A program made the translations under genes and the position numbers. 64,000 nucleotides of DNA. It comes from Burkholderiaceae bacterium. Lineage in GTDB: Bacteria; Pseudomonadota; Gammaproteobacteria; Burkholderiales; Burkholderiaceae_E. The notes below the pieces were generated by a model that was not told the origin of the DNA, made no database searches, and was given only the letters and a program-made list of their open reading frames with translations. The stretch is taken from NCBI GenBank assembly GCA_024637395.1, contig JAGXFG010000059.1, forward strand, positions 1-64,000, given 5' to 3'. Of this stretch, positions 25,059 through 34,189 are shown piece by piece. The stretch's first letter is position 1, and the number at the start of each line of letters is the position of its first letter.

Positions 25059-26240
25059 ATGACCATCGTTCCTCACTTGCGGCCCGCATTCGCCTGCCTG
25101 TTTCTGGTGACGCTGCTGGCTGGCTGCGGCGGCAAGGCCGACAAACCCGGCAAGGCTGCCGCCGGCAGCGCAGCGCCAGTCAGCATCACCACGGTCGAGG
25201 TGCGCCAGCGCGACCTGGCGGTGCAACTCGAGGCTACCGGCACGGTAGTGCCCGTTGCCAGCGTCGAGGTGCGCTCGCAACTGACCAGCGTGGTCCGCAA
25301 AGTCCACATCAAGGAAGGCCAGTTCGTGCGCGCCGGCGAGCTAATGTTCACGCTCGACGTGCGCACCGATGAGGCCAACGTCGCGAAGCTGCGCGCGCAG
25401 ATGGCGCGCGACGAGGCGGCGCTGGCCGACGCCCGGCGCCAGCTCGCCCGCAGCCGGGACCTGCTGGCCAAGAATTTCGTCAGTCAGGCCGGCGTGGACT
25501 CGGCGCAAGCCCAGGTCGATTCGCAGACCGCGCTGGTGGCGGTCGACCGCGCAGCGCTCGACGCCGCGCGCGTCTCCCTGGACTACGGTCGCATCACCGC
25601 CCCGAGCGCCGGCAGGGTTGGCGCCGTGCCAATCTTCCCGGGCAGCGCGGTCCAGGCCAACATTACGACCCTGGTCACGATCACCCAGCTCGATCCGATC
25701 GATGTCTCTTTCAGCGTGCCCCAACGCTACCTCGGGGACGTAATCAACGCCCTCAAGGGAGCGGGAGCGGTGGTTACCGCCACCCTGCCGGGGGCGACCA
25801 CCACGCTGACGGGCCGCCTGCAATTCGTCGACAGCTCGGTGGACGCCGGATCGGGAGCCATCAGGGTCAAGGCCCGGTTCGAGAATCGCGACCAGACCCT
25901 CTGGCCCGGCGCCTTCGTCAAGGCCGCCCTGACGGTCAGGACTCTGAAGGATGCGCTGATAGTGCCTGAGGCCGCGATCGTGCAGAACGCGCGCGGCACC
26001 ATTGTCTACACGGTCGAAAATGACAAGGCAGTCTTGCGCAAGATCGAGGTGCTCGCGTCCCAGGCTGGCGAGGCGGCGGTTACCGGCGTCGCGGCGGGAG
26101 ATCGCGTGGTACTCGACGGCCGCCAGAACCTGCGTCCCGACGCTGCGGTCGTGGAACGCACCGGCAAGCCCGGCGCCAATCCCGATGGTGGTGGCGTGGC
26201 CCCGGCCGGCACCAAACCCCGCGCCAAGAAAGCGCCGTGA
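25059..26240 (+). CDS. RND efflux periplasmic adaptor subunit (MFP), lipoprotein
   Basis: This is a 393-residue protein. The signal peptide ends in a lipobox L-L-A-G-C near residue 22, so it should be lipid-anchored. It then shows the adaptor layout: a lipoyl half (V-V-P-V-A-S-V-E-V-R near 65), a coiled-coil hairpin (about 100-165) and a second lipoyl half, then beta-barrel and membrane-proximal domains. I chose the ATG at 25059 because it begins the lipoprotein signal. It is translationally coupled to the pump gene. No outer-membrane channel gene is nearby. Confidence 0.88.
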   Translation: MTIVPHLRPAFACLFLVTLLAGCGGKADKPGKAAAGSAAPVSITTVEVRQRDLAVQLEATGTVVPVASVEVRSQLTSVVRKVHIKEGQFVRAGELMFTLDVRTDEANVAKLRAQMARDEAALADARRQLARSRDLLAKNFVSQAGVDSAQAQVDSQTALVAVDRAALDAARVSLDYGRITAPSAGRVGAVPIFPGSAVQANITTLVTITQLDPIDVSFSVPQRYLGDVINALKGAGAVVTATLPGATTTLTGRLQFVDSSVDAGSGAIRVKARFENRDQTLWPGAFVKAALTVRTLKDALIVPEAAIVQNARGTIVYTVENDKAVLRKIEVLASQAGEAAVTGVAAGDRVVLDGRQNLRPDAAVVERTGKPGANPDGGGVAPAGTKPRAKKAP

Positions 26241-29200
26241 ACCTCTCCGAGATCTTCATCCGCCGTCCGGTGATGACGGTGCTGCTCAACGCCGCCATGG
26301 TGGTGGCGGGCGTGATCGGCTATCTCAACATCCCGGTGGCCGCACTGCCGAGCTACGACCGGCCGATCATTACCGTTTATGCCGCGCTGCCGGGAGCCGG
26401 GCCCGAAACAATGGCCAGCTCGGTCGCGCTGCCGCTGGAGAAGCAATTCCAGACCATTCCCGGGCTGAGCCTGATCAGTTCGATCAGCACGCTGGGCAGC
26501 ACCTCGCTGACGCTGGAATTCGACGACGGTCGCGACATCGATAGCGCCTCGCTCGACGTTCAGGCGGGGCTGCTGCGCGTGCAGCGCAGCCTGCCGCAGG
26601 ACATGACGATTCCGCCGTCTTACCGCAAGGTCAACCCGGCCGATTCCTCGATCCTGCTGATCGCCATGACCTCCCCGGCGCTGTCGATGTCCGACCTGCA
26701 GGACTTCGCCGAGCACGTCATCTCTCCGACGCTATCAATGGTCGACGGGGTCGCGGACGTAAACATCTATGGGGCCAAGCGCTTTGCGGTCCGGGTGCGG
26801 GTGCGCCCCGATGCCCTCTCGGCGCGCAACATCGGCTTCGATGAACTGTCGGCGGCGCTGCGCGCGGCCAACGTCAACACCCCGATGGGCACGCTCGAGG
26901 GCGAGAAGCAGATGCTGACGCTGCAGGCCAACCAGCAGCTGCGCAACGCCGCCGAATTCGCCGAGCTGATCATCAGCAGCCGGGGCGGCAACACCGTTCG
27001 GCTCAAGGACGTCGCCGATGTCGAGGACAGCCTGGAGCGCTTCCAGACCCAGGCCAACTTGAACGGCGAGCCCTCGATAACGCTCGCCATCCGGCGCCAG
27101 CCCGGGGCCAATACCGTGCGGGTGGTCGACGCGGTGCGCGCGATGCTGCCGGCGCTCAAGGAACAGATGCCGCAGTCGGTGCAACTGACGCCCATCAACG
27201 ATCGCTCGGTGTCGGTGCGCGATGCCATCCACGACGTGAGCCTGACGCTGATGGGCACGATCGCACTGGTGGTGATGGTGATCTTCCTGTTCCTGCGCCG
27301 CTTGGTGGCCACGGTGATTCCGACCCTGTCGCTGCCGGTCTCGCTGGTCGGGGCCGTGGCGCTGCTATGGGGACTGGGCTACAGCCTGGACAACATCTCG
27401 CTGCTGGGCCTGACGATCTCGGTCGGGCTGGTGGTGGACGACGCGGTCGTGATGCTCGAGAACATCGTCCGCCACGTCGAGAATGGCGTGCCCCCGTTCA
27501 GGGCAGCGCTGCGCGGTTCGCGTGAAGTGGGTTTCACGATCATCTCGATTTCGTCATCGCTGGTGGCGGTGTTCAGCCCGATCTTCTTCATGCCGGGAGT
27601 GATCGGACTGCTGTTTCACGAGTTCGCGGTGGCGGTGGGACTTGCGATCCTGGTGTCGGCCTTCGTTTCGCTGACCCTGGTGCCGATGATGGCGGCGCGC
27701 TTTCTCACTGACGAGGCGCACAAGAAGCGGCCGGGCCTGCTGGTGCGAACGTTCGAGCGGATCTTCAACTCGGTGCTGGCCGTTTACACCCGCACGCTCG
27801 ATTTCGCATTGGCGCACCGCAAGAGCGTGCTGCTGATCGGGCTGCTGACGTTCGTTGCCACCGCCTGGCTGTTCGTCACGATACCCAAGGGTTTCTTTCC
27901 CGAGGAAGACATCGGGCAGATCATCGCCAGCACCGAGGCCGCCGAGGACGTTTCCTTCACCGAGATGGTGCGGCTGCAGGACCAGGCGGCGACGATCGTG
28001 CGCGCCGATCCGAACGTCGCCGCGGTCAGCTCGTTCAATGGCGGCTTCGGGGCGCACAACACCGGCCGCATGTTCATCACTCTCAAGGACCAGGGTGAAC
28101 GCCAGCCCATGAAGCAGGTGGTCGAGGGGCTGCGCCGCGACCTGCGCAAGGTCGCCGGGATCAACGTCTTCATGCGCCCGATCCAGAACCTGCAGCTCGG
28201 CGGGCGCTCGAGCAAGGCCCAGTACCAGTACATCCTGCGCAGCGTGCGCGCCGATGAGATCAACGACTGGGCCAACAAGCTCCAGGAGAAGCTGCGCGCC
28301 GACCCGATCTTCCGCGACGTCACCAGCGATTCGCAATTGCGCGGCTTGGAAGCGCGGCTGAACATCGACCGCGAGCGCGCCAATACGCTGGGGGTTTCGA
28401 TCGACACGATCCGCTCGGCGCTCTACAGCGCGTTTGGCGAGCGCCAGGTCTCGACCATCTACCTGCCGACCGACAGCTATCAGGTGATCATGGAAGTCGC
28501 GCCCGAGGCCAAGCGCGACGAAAGCGCATTCAACGACATCAAGGTACGCTCATCGACCGGGGCACTGGTGCCGCTTTCGAGCTTCACCACGGTCTCGCGC
28601 GGGGTCGGCCCGTCGGCGATCAACCACGTCGGCCAGCTCCAGGCGGTGACCGTATCCTTCAACCTTGCCCCCGGGGCGGCGCTCGGCGACGCCACCGCGA
28701 AGATCGACGAGGCGCGCGCGGCACTGCAGATGCCCTCGTCGATCATCACCAGCTACGGCGGCGACGCGGCCGTCTTCCAGAGCTCCCAGGGCAGCCAGGC
28801 AGTTCTGATCATCGGTGCCCTGCTGGTGATCTACGTGCTGCTGGGCGTGCTCTACGAGAGCTTCATTCACCCGCTGACGATCCTGGCCGGCCTGCCGTCG
28901 GCCGCGGTCGGCGCGCTGGCCACGCTGATGATCTTCGGCCAGGACCTGACGTTGATCGCGACCGTGGGCATCCTGCTGCTGATCGGCATCGTCAAGAAGA
29001 ACGCGATCATGATGATCGACTTCGCGCTCGACGCTCAGCGCGCTCAGGGCATGGCTCCAACGGAGGCAATCCGCAGCGCCTGCCTGCTGCGTTTCCGGCC
29101 GATCATGATCACCACCCTGGCGGCCATGATGGGGGCGTTGCCCATCGCGCTGGGCATCGGTGCCGGCGCAGAGTTGCGCCAGCCGCTGGGTCTGGCGGTG

Positions 29201-29323
29201 GTGGGCGGACTGGTGTTCTCGCAGGCCGTCACGCTCTACCTGACACCAGTGCTCTATCTCGCCCTGGACCGTTTCAGCGGCAGTGGGCCGATCACAATCC
29301 CCGAGGACGGTACATTGTCCTGA
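26237..29323 (+). CDS. RND efflux pump permease (HAE1 / MdtB-MdtC type)
   Basis: This is a 1,028-residue pump of usual family length. The proton-relay pair Asp401-Asp402 sits in G-L-V-V-D-D-A-V-V-M-L-E-N, and the TM10 region I-V-K-K-N-A-I-M-M-I-D-F near residue 919 supplies the relay Lys. The N-terminus I-F-I-R-R-P-V-M-T is typical. It starts at a GTG overlapping the adaptor stop by 4 bp. It resembles MdtBC-type drug/bile-salt pumps more than metal pumps; the substrate cannot be told from sequence. Confidence 0.92.
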   Translation: MNLSEIFIRRPVMTVLLNAAMVVAGVIGYLNIPVAALPSYDRPIITVYAALPGAGPETMASSVALPLEKQFQTIPGLSLISSISTLGSTSLTLEFDDGRDIDSASLDVQAGLLRVQRSLPQDMTIPPSYRKVNPADSSILLIAMTSPALSMSDLQDFAEHVISPTLSMVDGVADVNIYGAKRFAVRVRVRPDALSARNIGFDELSAALRAANVNTPMGTLEGEKQMLTLQANQQLRNAAEFAELIISSRGGNTVRLKDVADVEDSLERFQTQANLNGEPSITLAIRRQPGANTVRVVDAVRAMLPALKEQMPQSVQLTPINDRSVSVRDAIHDVSLTLMGTIALVVMVIFLFLRRLVATVIPTLSLPVSLVGAVALLWGLGYSLDNISLLGLTISVGLVVDDAVVMLENIVRHVENGVPPFRAALRGSREVGFTIISISSSLVAVFSPIFFMPGVIGLLFHEFAVAVGLAILVSAFVSLTLVPMMAARFLTDEAHKKRPGLLVRTFERIFNSVLAVYTRTLDFALAHRKSVLLIGLLTFVATAWLFVTIPKGFFPEEDIGQIIASTEAAEDVSFTEMVRLQDQAATIVRADPNVAAVSSFNGGFGAHNTGRMFITLKDQGERQPMKQVVEGLRRDLRKVAGINVFMRPIQNLQLGGRSSKAQYQYILRSVRADEINDWANKLQEKLRADPIFRDVTSDSQLRGLEARLNIDRERANTLGVSIDTIRSALYSAFGERQVSTIYLPTDSYQVIMEVAPEAKRDESAFNDIKVRSSTGALVPLSSFTTVSRGVGPSAINHVGQLQAVTVSFNLAPGAALGDATAKIDEARAALQMPSSIITSYGGDAAVFQSSQGSQAVLIIGALLVIYVLLGVLYESFIHPLTILAGLPSAAVGALATLMIFGQDLTLIATVGILLLIGIVKKNAIMMIDFALDAQRAQGMAPTEAIRSACLLRFRPIMITTLAAMMGALPIALGIGAGAELRQPLGLAVVGGLVFSQAVTLYLTPVLYLALDRFSGSGPITIPEDGTLS

Positions 29324-29354
29324 GCGCGCCAGTGGTGCTGGAAGGCTTGTCGAT

Positions 29355-29852
29355 ATGACTTCGATCGTTCTGATGGGTGTTGCTGGTTGTGGCAAATCGA
29401 CCCTCGGGGTCGATCTTGCCCGCATCCTCGAGTGCCCGCTGATCGAGGGCGACGAGTTCCACCCCAGCGCCAACGTGGCGAAGATGCGCTCGGGAATCCC
29501 GCTCGACGACGTCGACCGGCACGGCTGGCTCGCGGCGCTGGGCACGGAACTGCGGCGGTACCCCGATGGTGCGCTGCTGGCCTGTTCGGCGCTCAAGAAA
29601 GCCTATCGCGACCAGCTCCGGGAAGCGGCGCCGGGACTGCTCTTCGTCTATCTCGAACTAAGCCCGGAAGAAGCGCGCCGGCGCCTGGAGATCCGCGCCG
29701 AAAGGCATTTCTTCCAGGCCAACCTGGTCACCAGCCAGTTCGAGGCCCTGGAACCGCCGCTGGCCGAACCCGGCATTCTGGCGCTGGATGCGACGCTGCC
29801 CCTGGCCGAACTCACGCAACGCGTGCTCGAGTGGCTCGCTACACCAGCGTAA
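29355..29852 (+). CDS. gntK: Gluconokinase
   Basis: This is a 165-residue small P-loop kinase. Walker A is G-V-A-G-C-G-K-S-T (residues 8-16), followed by G-D-E-F-H-P (about 33-38), N-V-A-K-M-x-x-G-I-P-L-D-D near 42-54, and C-S-A-L-K-K-A-Y-R near 77. These are the GntK/IdnK motifs. It phosphorylates D-gluconate to 6-phosphogluconate. Transcriptional partners are unclear: it follows the RND pump by 31 bp. The ATG at 29355 gives the normal family N-terminus. Confidence 0.9.
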   Translation: MTSIVLMGVAGCGKSTLGVDLARILECPLIEGDEFHPSANVAKMRSGIPLDDVDRHGWLAALGTELRRYPDGALLACSALKKAYRDQLREAAPGLLFVYLELSPEEARRRLEIRAERHFFQANLVTSQFEALEPPLAEPGILALDATLPLAELTQRVLEWLATPA

Positions 29853-29913
29853 GGAGCCCCGACCACCGCCTCCGTGTGGCAGACTTCAGCGCTGAGTGTC
29901 GAGGGGAACAAAC

Positions 29914-31765
29914 ATGCACCGCTGGATCGCTGCTGCGCTGACCGCTGGGCTGTGCCTGAGTGCTGCGGCGGGGCAGGGATACCGTCGCCGAGCGCTGGAA
30001 CCTCGCTGACGTGTACGCGTCGCCGCAAGCCTGGCAGGCCGACGCCGACAAACTCGACGGGCAGCTCACCGAATTTGCTCGCTGCCAAGGTCACCTCGGG
30101 GAGAGTGCGGCGCGGCTGCGAGCGTGCCTGGACCTGCGCGCCGACCTTGCCAAACGCTTCCTGCGCTTGCGCCTGTTCTCTGATCAGCAGCTGGCCCAGG
30201 ACGTCGGCGCAGCGGCCAGTCTGGCGCTCAGTCAGAAGGCCGAACTGCTGGGCAACCAGGTCCAGCTGGCCACGGCGTTCGTCGATCCCGAGATGCTTGG
30301 CATCGGCTCGGAGCGGATCAAGACCTTCATGGCCGAGGACCCCGGGCTACGCATCCACGCGTTTCCGATCGAGCGGATCCTGCGCCGGGCGCCGCATACG
30401 CTCGACGGCACCGGCGAAGAGCTGGTGGCGCAATTCGGCAACATGAGGAACGCTGGTGGATCGGTTTACGGCGTCCTCTCGAACGCCGACATGCCTTGGC
30501 CGAAGTTGAAGCTCGCCTCAGGCGAAGAGATCGTGCTGGATCAGTCCGCCTACACCAAGGCGCGCGAGGCGGCCAATCGCGACGATCGCAAGCGGGTGAT
30601 GGACACCTTCTTTGGCACTTTCAAGAGCTTCGAGCGTTCGCTCGGCGTGATGTTGTATTCACAACTCAAGCAGGATGCGGTCTACAGCAAGGTGCGCAAA
30701 TACCCCGATTCGATCACCCGCATTCTCGACGGGAATCGCATTCCGGTGGCGGTGGTCGACACGCTGATCGCGCAGACCGCGGACAACCTGCCCACCCTGT
30801 GGCGTTACTTCCGGCTGCGCGCCAAGATGCTGGGCGTGCAGCACATGGCCTATTACGACATCTATCCGCCATTGGTGAAAGGCGACTACCAGTTTCCGAT
30901 CGCCCAGGGTCGGGAGTTGGTGATCGAGGCCGTGGCGCCATTGGGCAAGGACTATGTGAAGGCGCTGACCACCGGCCTGGACAGTCGCTGGATGGACACC
31001 TATCCGCGACCGCGCAAGCAGTCCGGGGCGCACATGGCGGGCTACGCCTACGACGTGCACCCCTACGTGCTGATGAATTACAACGACGACTACGAGTCGG
31101 TCACCACGCTCGCCCACGAGTGGGGCCACGCGCTGCACTCCTACCTGGCCAATCGCGCCCAGCCTTTCGTGACCGCTAATTACGCGACCTTCGTCGCCGA
31201 AATAGCCTCGACCTTCAACGAGGCCTTGCTGCTGGACCGCATGCTCAAGGCCGCCAGGAGCGACGACGAGCGGGTGTTCTACCTGGGCCACGCGCTCGAG
31301 AACCTGCGCGGAACGTTCTTTCGCCAAGCCATGTTTGCCGAGTTCGAGCGCAAGATCCACACCGCGGTCGATGCCGGCGAATCGCTCACCGGCGAGCAGC
31401 TGTCAAAGGACTACTGTGGGTTGCTCAAACGCTACCATGGGGTGGCCGAAGGAGTGATGAGCATCGACGAGAACTACTGCGTCGAATGGGCCTACATCCC
31501 GCACTTCTACAGTTCGTTCTACGTCTATCAGTACGCCACCGCCATTGCAGCCAGTTCGCTGTTTGCCGATCGGGTGGTCAGGGGCGAGCCGGGCGCGCTG
31601 GATCGCTACCTCGAACTGCTGCGCGCCGGCGGCTCCAACGACCCGTACGAACTCGTCAAAACTGCCGGCGTCGACCTCGCCAGCCCCGCGCCGTACCAGT
31701 CGCTGGTGGCGCGGATGAATCGGATCATGGACGAGATCGAGGCGATTCTGGCCAAGAAAGGTTGA
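29914..31765 (+). pseudogene. pepF: Secreted oligoendopeptidase F (M3 family), frameshifted near the N-terminus
   Basis: The body (reading frame open from 29960) is an M3 oligopeptidase of about 600 residues with the zinc motif H-E-W-G-H near residue 386 and C-terminal family blocks (Y-Q-Y-A-T-A-I-A). A GAGGGG site 7 bp before an ATG at 29914 starts a signal peptide in a different frame (M-H-R-W-I-A-A-A-L...), which runs into a stop at 30007-30009. Shifting by one base inside the G-rich stretch about 29961-29982 would join the signal peptide to D-T-V-A-E-R-W-N-L, the normal mature start. Either the gene is broken or a base is miscalled. Confidence 0.8.
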
Positions 31766-31817
31766 GTAAGGGAAACGCCACGAAAACGCAGTAAGCGGGC
31801 CGTTGGCATTGCGATAC

Positions 31818-32285
31818 TCAGTACTTCACCTTGATCTTGTCCATCGCTTCCTTGGTGATGGCTGGTACATCGCCTTTGGCGTTCCAGCGATTCAAGTTCC
31901 AGGCACCCTCCCCGACCCACGCCTTGAAGAGAGCCAGATTCTTCTGGCGCTCTTCCTCGGAGGAACCCAGGCGCTTGTACATGTTGCCCGCCTTGCCACC
32001 AGCGTTTTTCCCATCGTCAAGCCTGCGCATCAGGGCGCCAGTGTCGGGCCAGCCAACGAAGAAAATCAGATCCGCATAGGTGTCCATTCTCGGCCCCTGG
32101 AGATCGGCCTCGAATTTCGCCTTGTTCTCGCTGAAGTCACCGAGATAGGGCGACTCAGCCCCATGACAGGTACCGCATTTCGCCTTGACCAGCGGCGCGA
32201 TATCTTTTCGGTAGGTCACATCGGCGGCGAAACCGGGAATCGAAATACCGAGCGCAACACCAGCCGCAATCACAGTCTTCAACAT
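31818..32285 (-). CDS. Periplasmic monohaem c-type cytochrome
   Basis: This is a 155-residue protein with a signal peptide (cleavage near residue 20-21, G-F-A-A-D). A single haem motif C-G-T-C-H lies at 37-41, preceded by Y-R-K-D-I-A-P-L-V-K-A-K as in many terminal-oxidase-like small cytochromes. The rest is helical and Lys-rich at the C-terminus. The distal ligand is not obvious. It follows the carboxymuconolactone-decarboxylase-family gene by 83 bp on the same strand. It could be a periplasmic electron shuttle for the haem-rich systems downstream; that link is positional only. Confidence 0.82.
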   Translation of the reverse strand: MLKTVIAAGVALGISIPGFAADVTYRKDIAPLVKAKCGTCHGAESPYLGDFSENKAKFEADLQGPRMDTYADLIFFVGWPDTGALMRRLDDGKNAGGKAGNMYKRLGSSEEERQKNLALFKAWVGEGAWNLNRWNAKGDVPAITKEAMDKIKVKY

Positions 32286-32368
32286 GACTCGTCTCCTCTC
32301 TTGTTATGAAATCGAAACATACAACCGATCCCGCCATAGGGGACTTTCGCTTCCCCGTTCCTCTTGAA

Positions 32369-32764
32369 TCAGATGCCCCGTTCCTTGAACACCTCGCGCG
32401 CCACCCGAAAGCTGTCGATCGCCGCCGGCACCCCGCAGTAAATGGCCGTTTGCAGGAAGACCTCCGAAATCTCGGTCTTGCTCAGGCCGTTGTTCAGTGC
32501 ACCGACCACGTGCAGCTTGATCTCGTGCGGGCGGTTCAGCGCGGTGAGCATCGCCAGGTTGATGATGCTGCGCGTACGCCGGTCCAGCCCCGGCCGATTC
32601 CAGATCTCGTGCCAGCAATATTCGGTGACGAGTTCCTGCATGGGGCGATTGAAATCGTCGGCACTGGCGATCGACTTGTCGACATGCTCGGCACCGAGTA
32701 CCTCGCGGCGCGTGGCAAGGCCCTTATTGAAACGTTCCTGATCCATGAATACGGTCTCCGGCAA
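32369..32764 (-). CDS. Carboxymuconolactone decarboxylase family protein
   Basis: This is a 131-residue protein matching the PcaC-type layout. It has F-N-x-G-L-A-T-R-R-E-V-L-G near 12-24, the R-S-I-I-N-L-A-M-L-T-A-L block near 65, H-V-x-G-A-L-N-N-G near 84-92, and Q-T-A-I-Y-C-G-V-P-A-A near 104. True PcaC decarboxylates 4-carboxymuconolactone in protocatechuate degradation, but no other pca gene is present, so a related role is just as possible. An internal ATG at 32746 is an alternative start. Confidence 0.82.
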   Translation of the reverse strand: MPETVFMDQERFNKGLATRREVLGAEHVDKSIASADDFNRPMQELVTEYCWHEIWNRPGLDRRTRSIINLAMLTALNRPHEIKLHVVGALNNGLSKTEISEVFLQTAIYCGVPAAIDSFRVAREVFKERGI

Positions 32765-32844
32765 ATGGGTTGTGATCGAAATGCTTGCTGCAGACGCAGC
32801 GTATCATCGCCTGGCGTACCCGATCGACCTGTGGAGCCCGAGGC

Positions 32845-33723
32845 ATGAATTTCGCCGGCGTTTACCCTTATCTGGTCTCTCCCATCGCCAGCGACGGCAG
32901 CGTCGACGCTCCGGTTCTGACACGCCTGTGTGACGATCTGATCGCCGCGGGCGTCCACGGCCTGGTGCCGCTGGGTTCGACCGGCGAGTTTGCCTACCTG
33001 TCATGGCCGCAACGCCGCCGGGTGGTCGAGGTGGTAATCGCCGCGGCGCGCGGCCGGGTGCCGGTTATCGCCGGGGTCGCGGCCACCACCACCGCGGAGG
33101 CGGTGCGCCAGGCACAGGAACTGGCGCAGCTGGGCTGCGACGGCATTCTGGCGATTCTCGAAGCCTATTTCCCGCTCGACGACGACGCGATCCATTCCTA
33201 TTTCAGCGCCATCGCCGCGGCCACGCCGTTGCCGGTGGTGCTCTATACCAACCCCAATTTCCAGCGTGCCGATCTCTCGCTGCCGGTGATCGACCGGCTC
33301 AGCCGGATCGGCAACATCCGCGCCATCAAGGACGCATCGAACAATACCGGGCGGCTGCTCTCGATCATCAACCTGGTGGAGGGCCGGATCCAGGTCTGCG
33401 CCGCCTCGGCCCACATCCCGGCCTGCGTGATGCTGATCGGCGGGGTCGGCTGGATGGCCGGACCGGCTTGCCTGGTGCCGCGCCAGAGCGTGACGCTCTA
33501 TGAGCACTGCCGCGCCGGCCGCTGGGACGAAGCGATGGCCCTGCAAGCCCGGCTCTGGGCGCTGAACCAGGCCTTCGCGCGCCACAACCTGGCGGCCTGC
33601 ATCAAAGGTGGACTTATCATGCAGGGCTACCCGGTCGGCGAACCGCTGCCGCCGCAGGCACCTTTGTCCGCGCCGGGACAACTCGAGGTGCGCCAGGCGC
33701 TTGAAGCGGTTGGCGCGCTGTAG
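32845..33723 (+). CDS. Dihydrodipicolinate synthase (DapA) family aldolase
   Basis: This is a 292-residue TIM-barrel class I aldolase. It has G-S-T-G-E-F near 42-47 (substrate loop), Y-T-N-P near 132 (catalytic Tyr) and the Schiff-base Lys in A-I-K-D-A-S near 161. Genuine DapA is usually adjacent to lysine or nlpB-type genes. Here it begins a plus-strand run leading to the Ehr-type complex, so it more likely acts on another 2-oxo acid. The start at 32845 has G-A-G upstream; an upstream in-frame ATG would add a non-family extension. Confidence 0.85.
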   Translation: MNFAGVYPYLVSPIASDGSVDAPVLTRLCDDLIAAGVHGLVPLGSTGEFAYLSWPQRRRVVEVVIAAARGRVPVIAGVAATTTAEAVRQAQELAQLGCDGILAILEAYFPLDDDAIHSYFSAIAAATPLPVVLYTNPNFQRADLSLPVIDRLSRIGNIRAIKDASNNTGRLLSIINLVEGRIQVCAASAHIPACVMLIGGVGWMAGPACLVPRQSVTLYEHCRAGRWDEAMALQARLWALNQAFARHNLAACIKGGLIMQGYPVGEPLPPQAPLSAPGQLEVRQALEAVGAL

Positions 33724-33754
33724 CGCCGCACCAATTTTCTCCACGAGGCAAGGG

Positions 33755-34123
33755 ATGACCCGCCACATTCTCGACGAAGACCACATCCACCCGGCAATTC
33801 GTGAGCGCATCGCCAACCTCAACCGCGACATCGTCGAGGAAGTGCAGCAGGCGCTGGCCGCCCACAAGGTGGTAGTCGTGGGGATGAGGCAAAACCCCGT
33901 GGTCAAGAAGGCGCGCCAGGCGCTCGAAGCGCAGGGCATCGCCTTCCACTACCTGGAGTACGGCAGCTACCTCAACACCTGGCGCCGGCGCAATGCGCTC
34001 AAGATGTGGACCGGCTGGCCGACCTTGCCGATGGTGTTCGTCAAGGGTGTGCTGGTCGGTGGCGCGGCCGAACTCAATGCCCTGCTCGCCAGCGGCGATC
34101 TGATCCACATGATGCAGTCATGA
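33755..34123 (+). CDS. Cysteine-free glutaredoxin-fold protein
   Basis: This is a 122-residue protein. Its C-terminal two-thirds follow the monothiol glutaredoxin pattern: strand V-V-V-V-G near residue 42, helix K-K-A-R-Q-A-L-E, a W-x-x-W-P-T-L-P-M-V-F-V-K-G segment with the cis-Pro, then V-G-G-A-A-E-L. Where C-G-F-S or C-P-Y-C should be, the sequence is M-R-Q-N-P, and the protein has no cysteine at all. It cannot act as a thiol redox enzyme. The ATG at 33755 follows AAGGG. It lies 31 bp after the DapA-like gene and 66 bp before the membrane-complex genes. Confidence 0.8.
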   Translation: MTRHILDEDHIHPAIRERIANLNRDIVEEVQQALAAHKVVVVGMRQNPVVKKARQALEAQGIAFHYLEYGSYLNTWRRRNALKMWTGWPTLPMVFVKGVLVGGAAELNALLASGDLIHMMQS

Positions 34124-34189
34124 CGCGTCGCTGCATGACAACGACTAGAGGTCTAGACTAGCGGGCTTAGCCGAGCCAGGGACAACGTT

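Noticed and set aside
32369-32764. Evidence of a protocatechuate (pca) degradation cluster
   Set aside because: Only one carboxymuconolactone-decarboxylase-family gene is present; no other pca gene is in the window.
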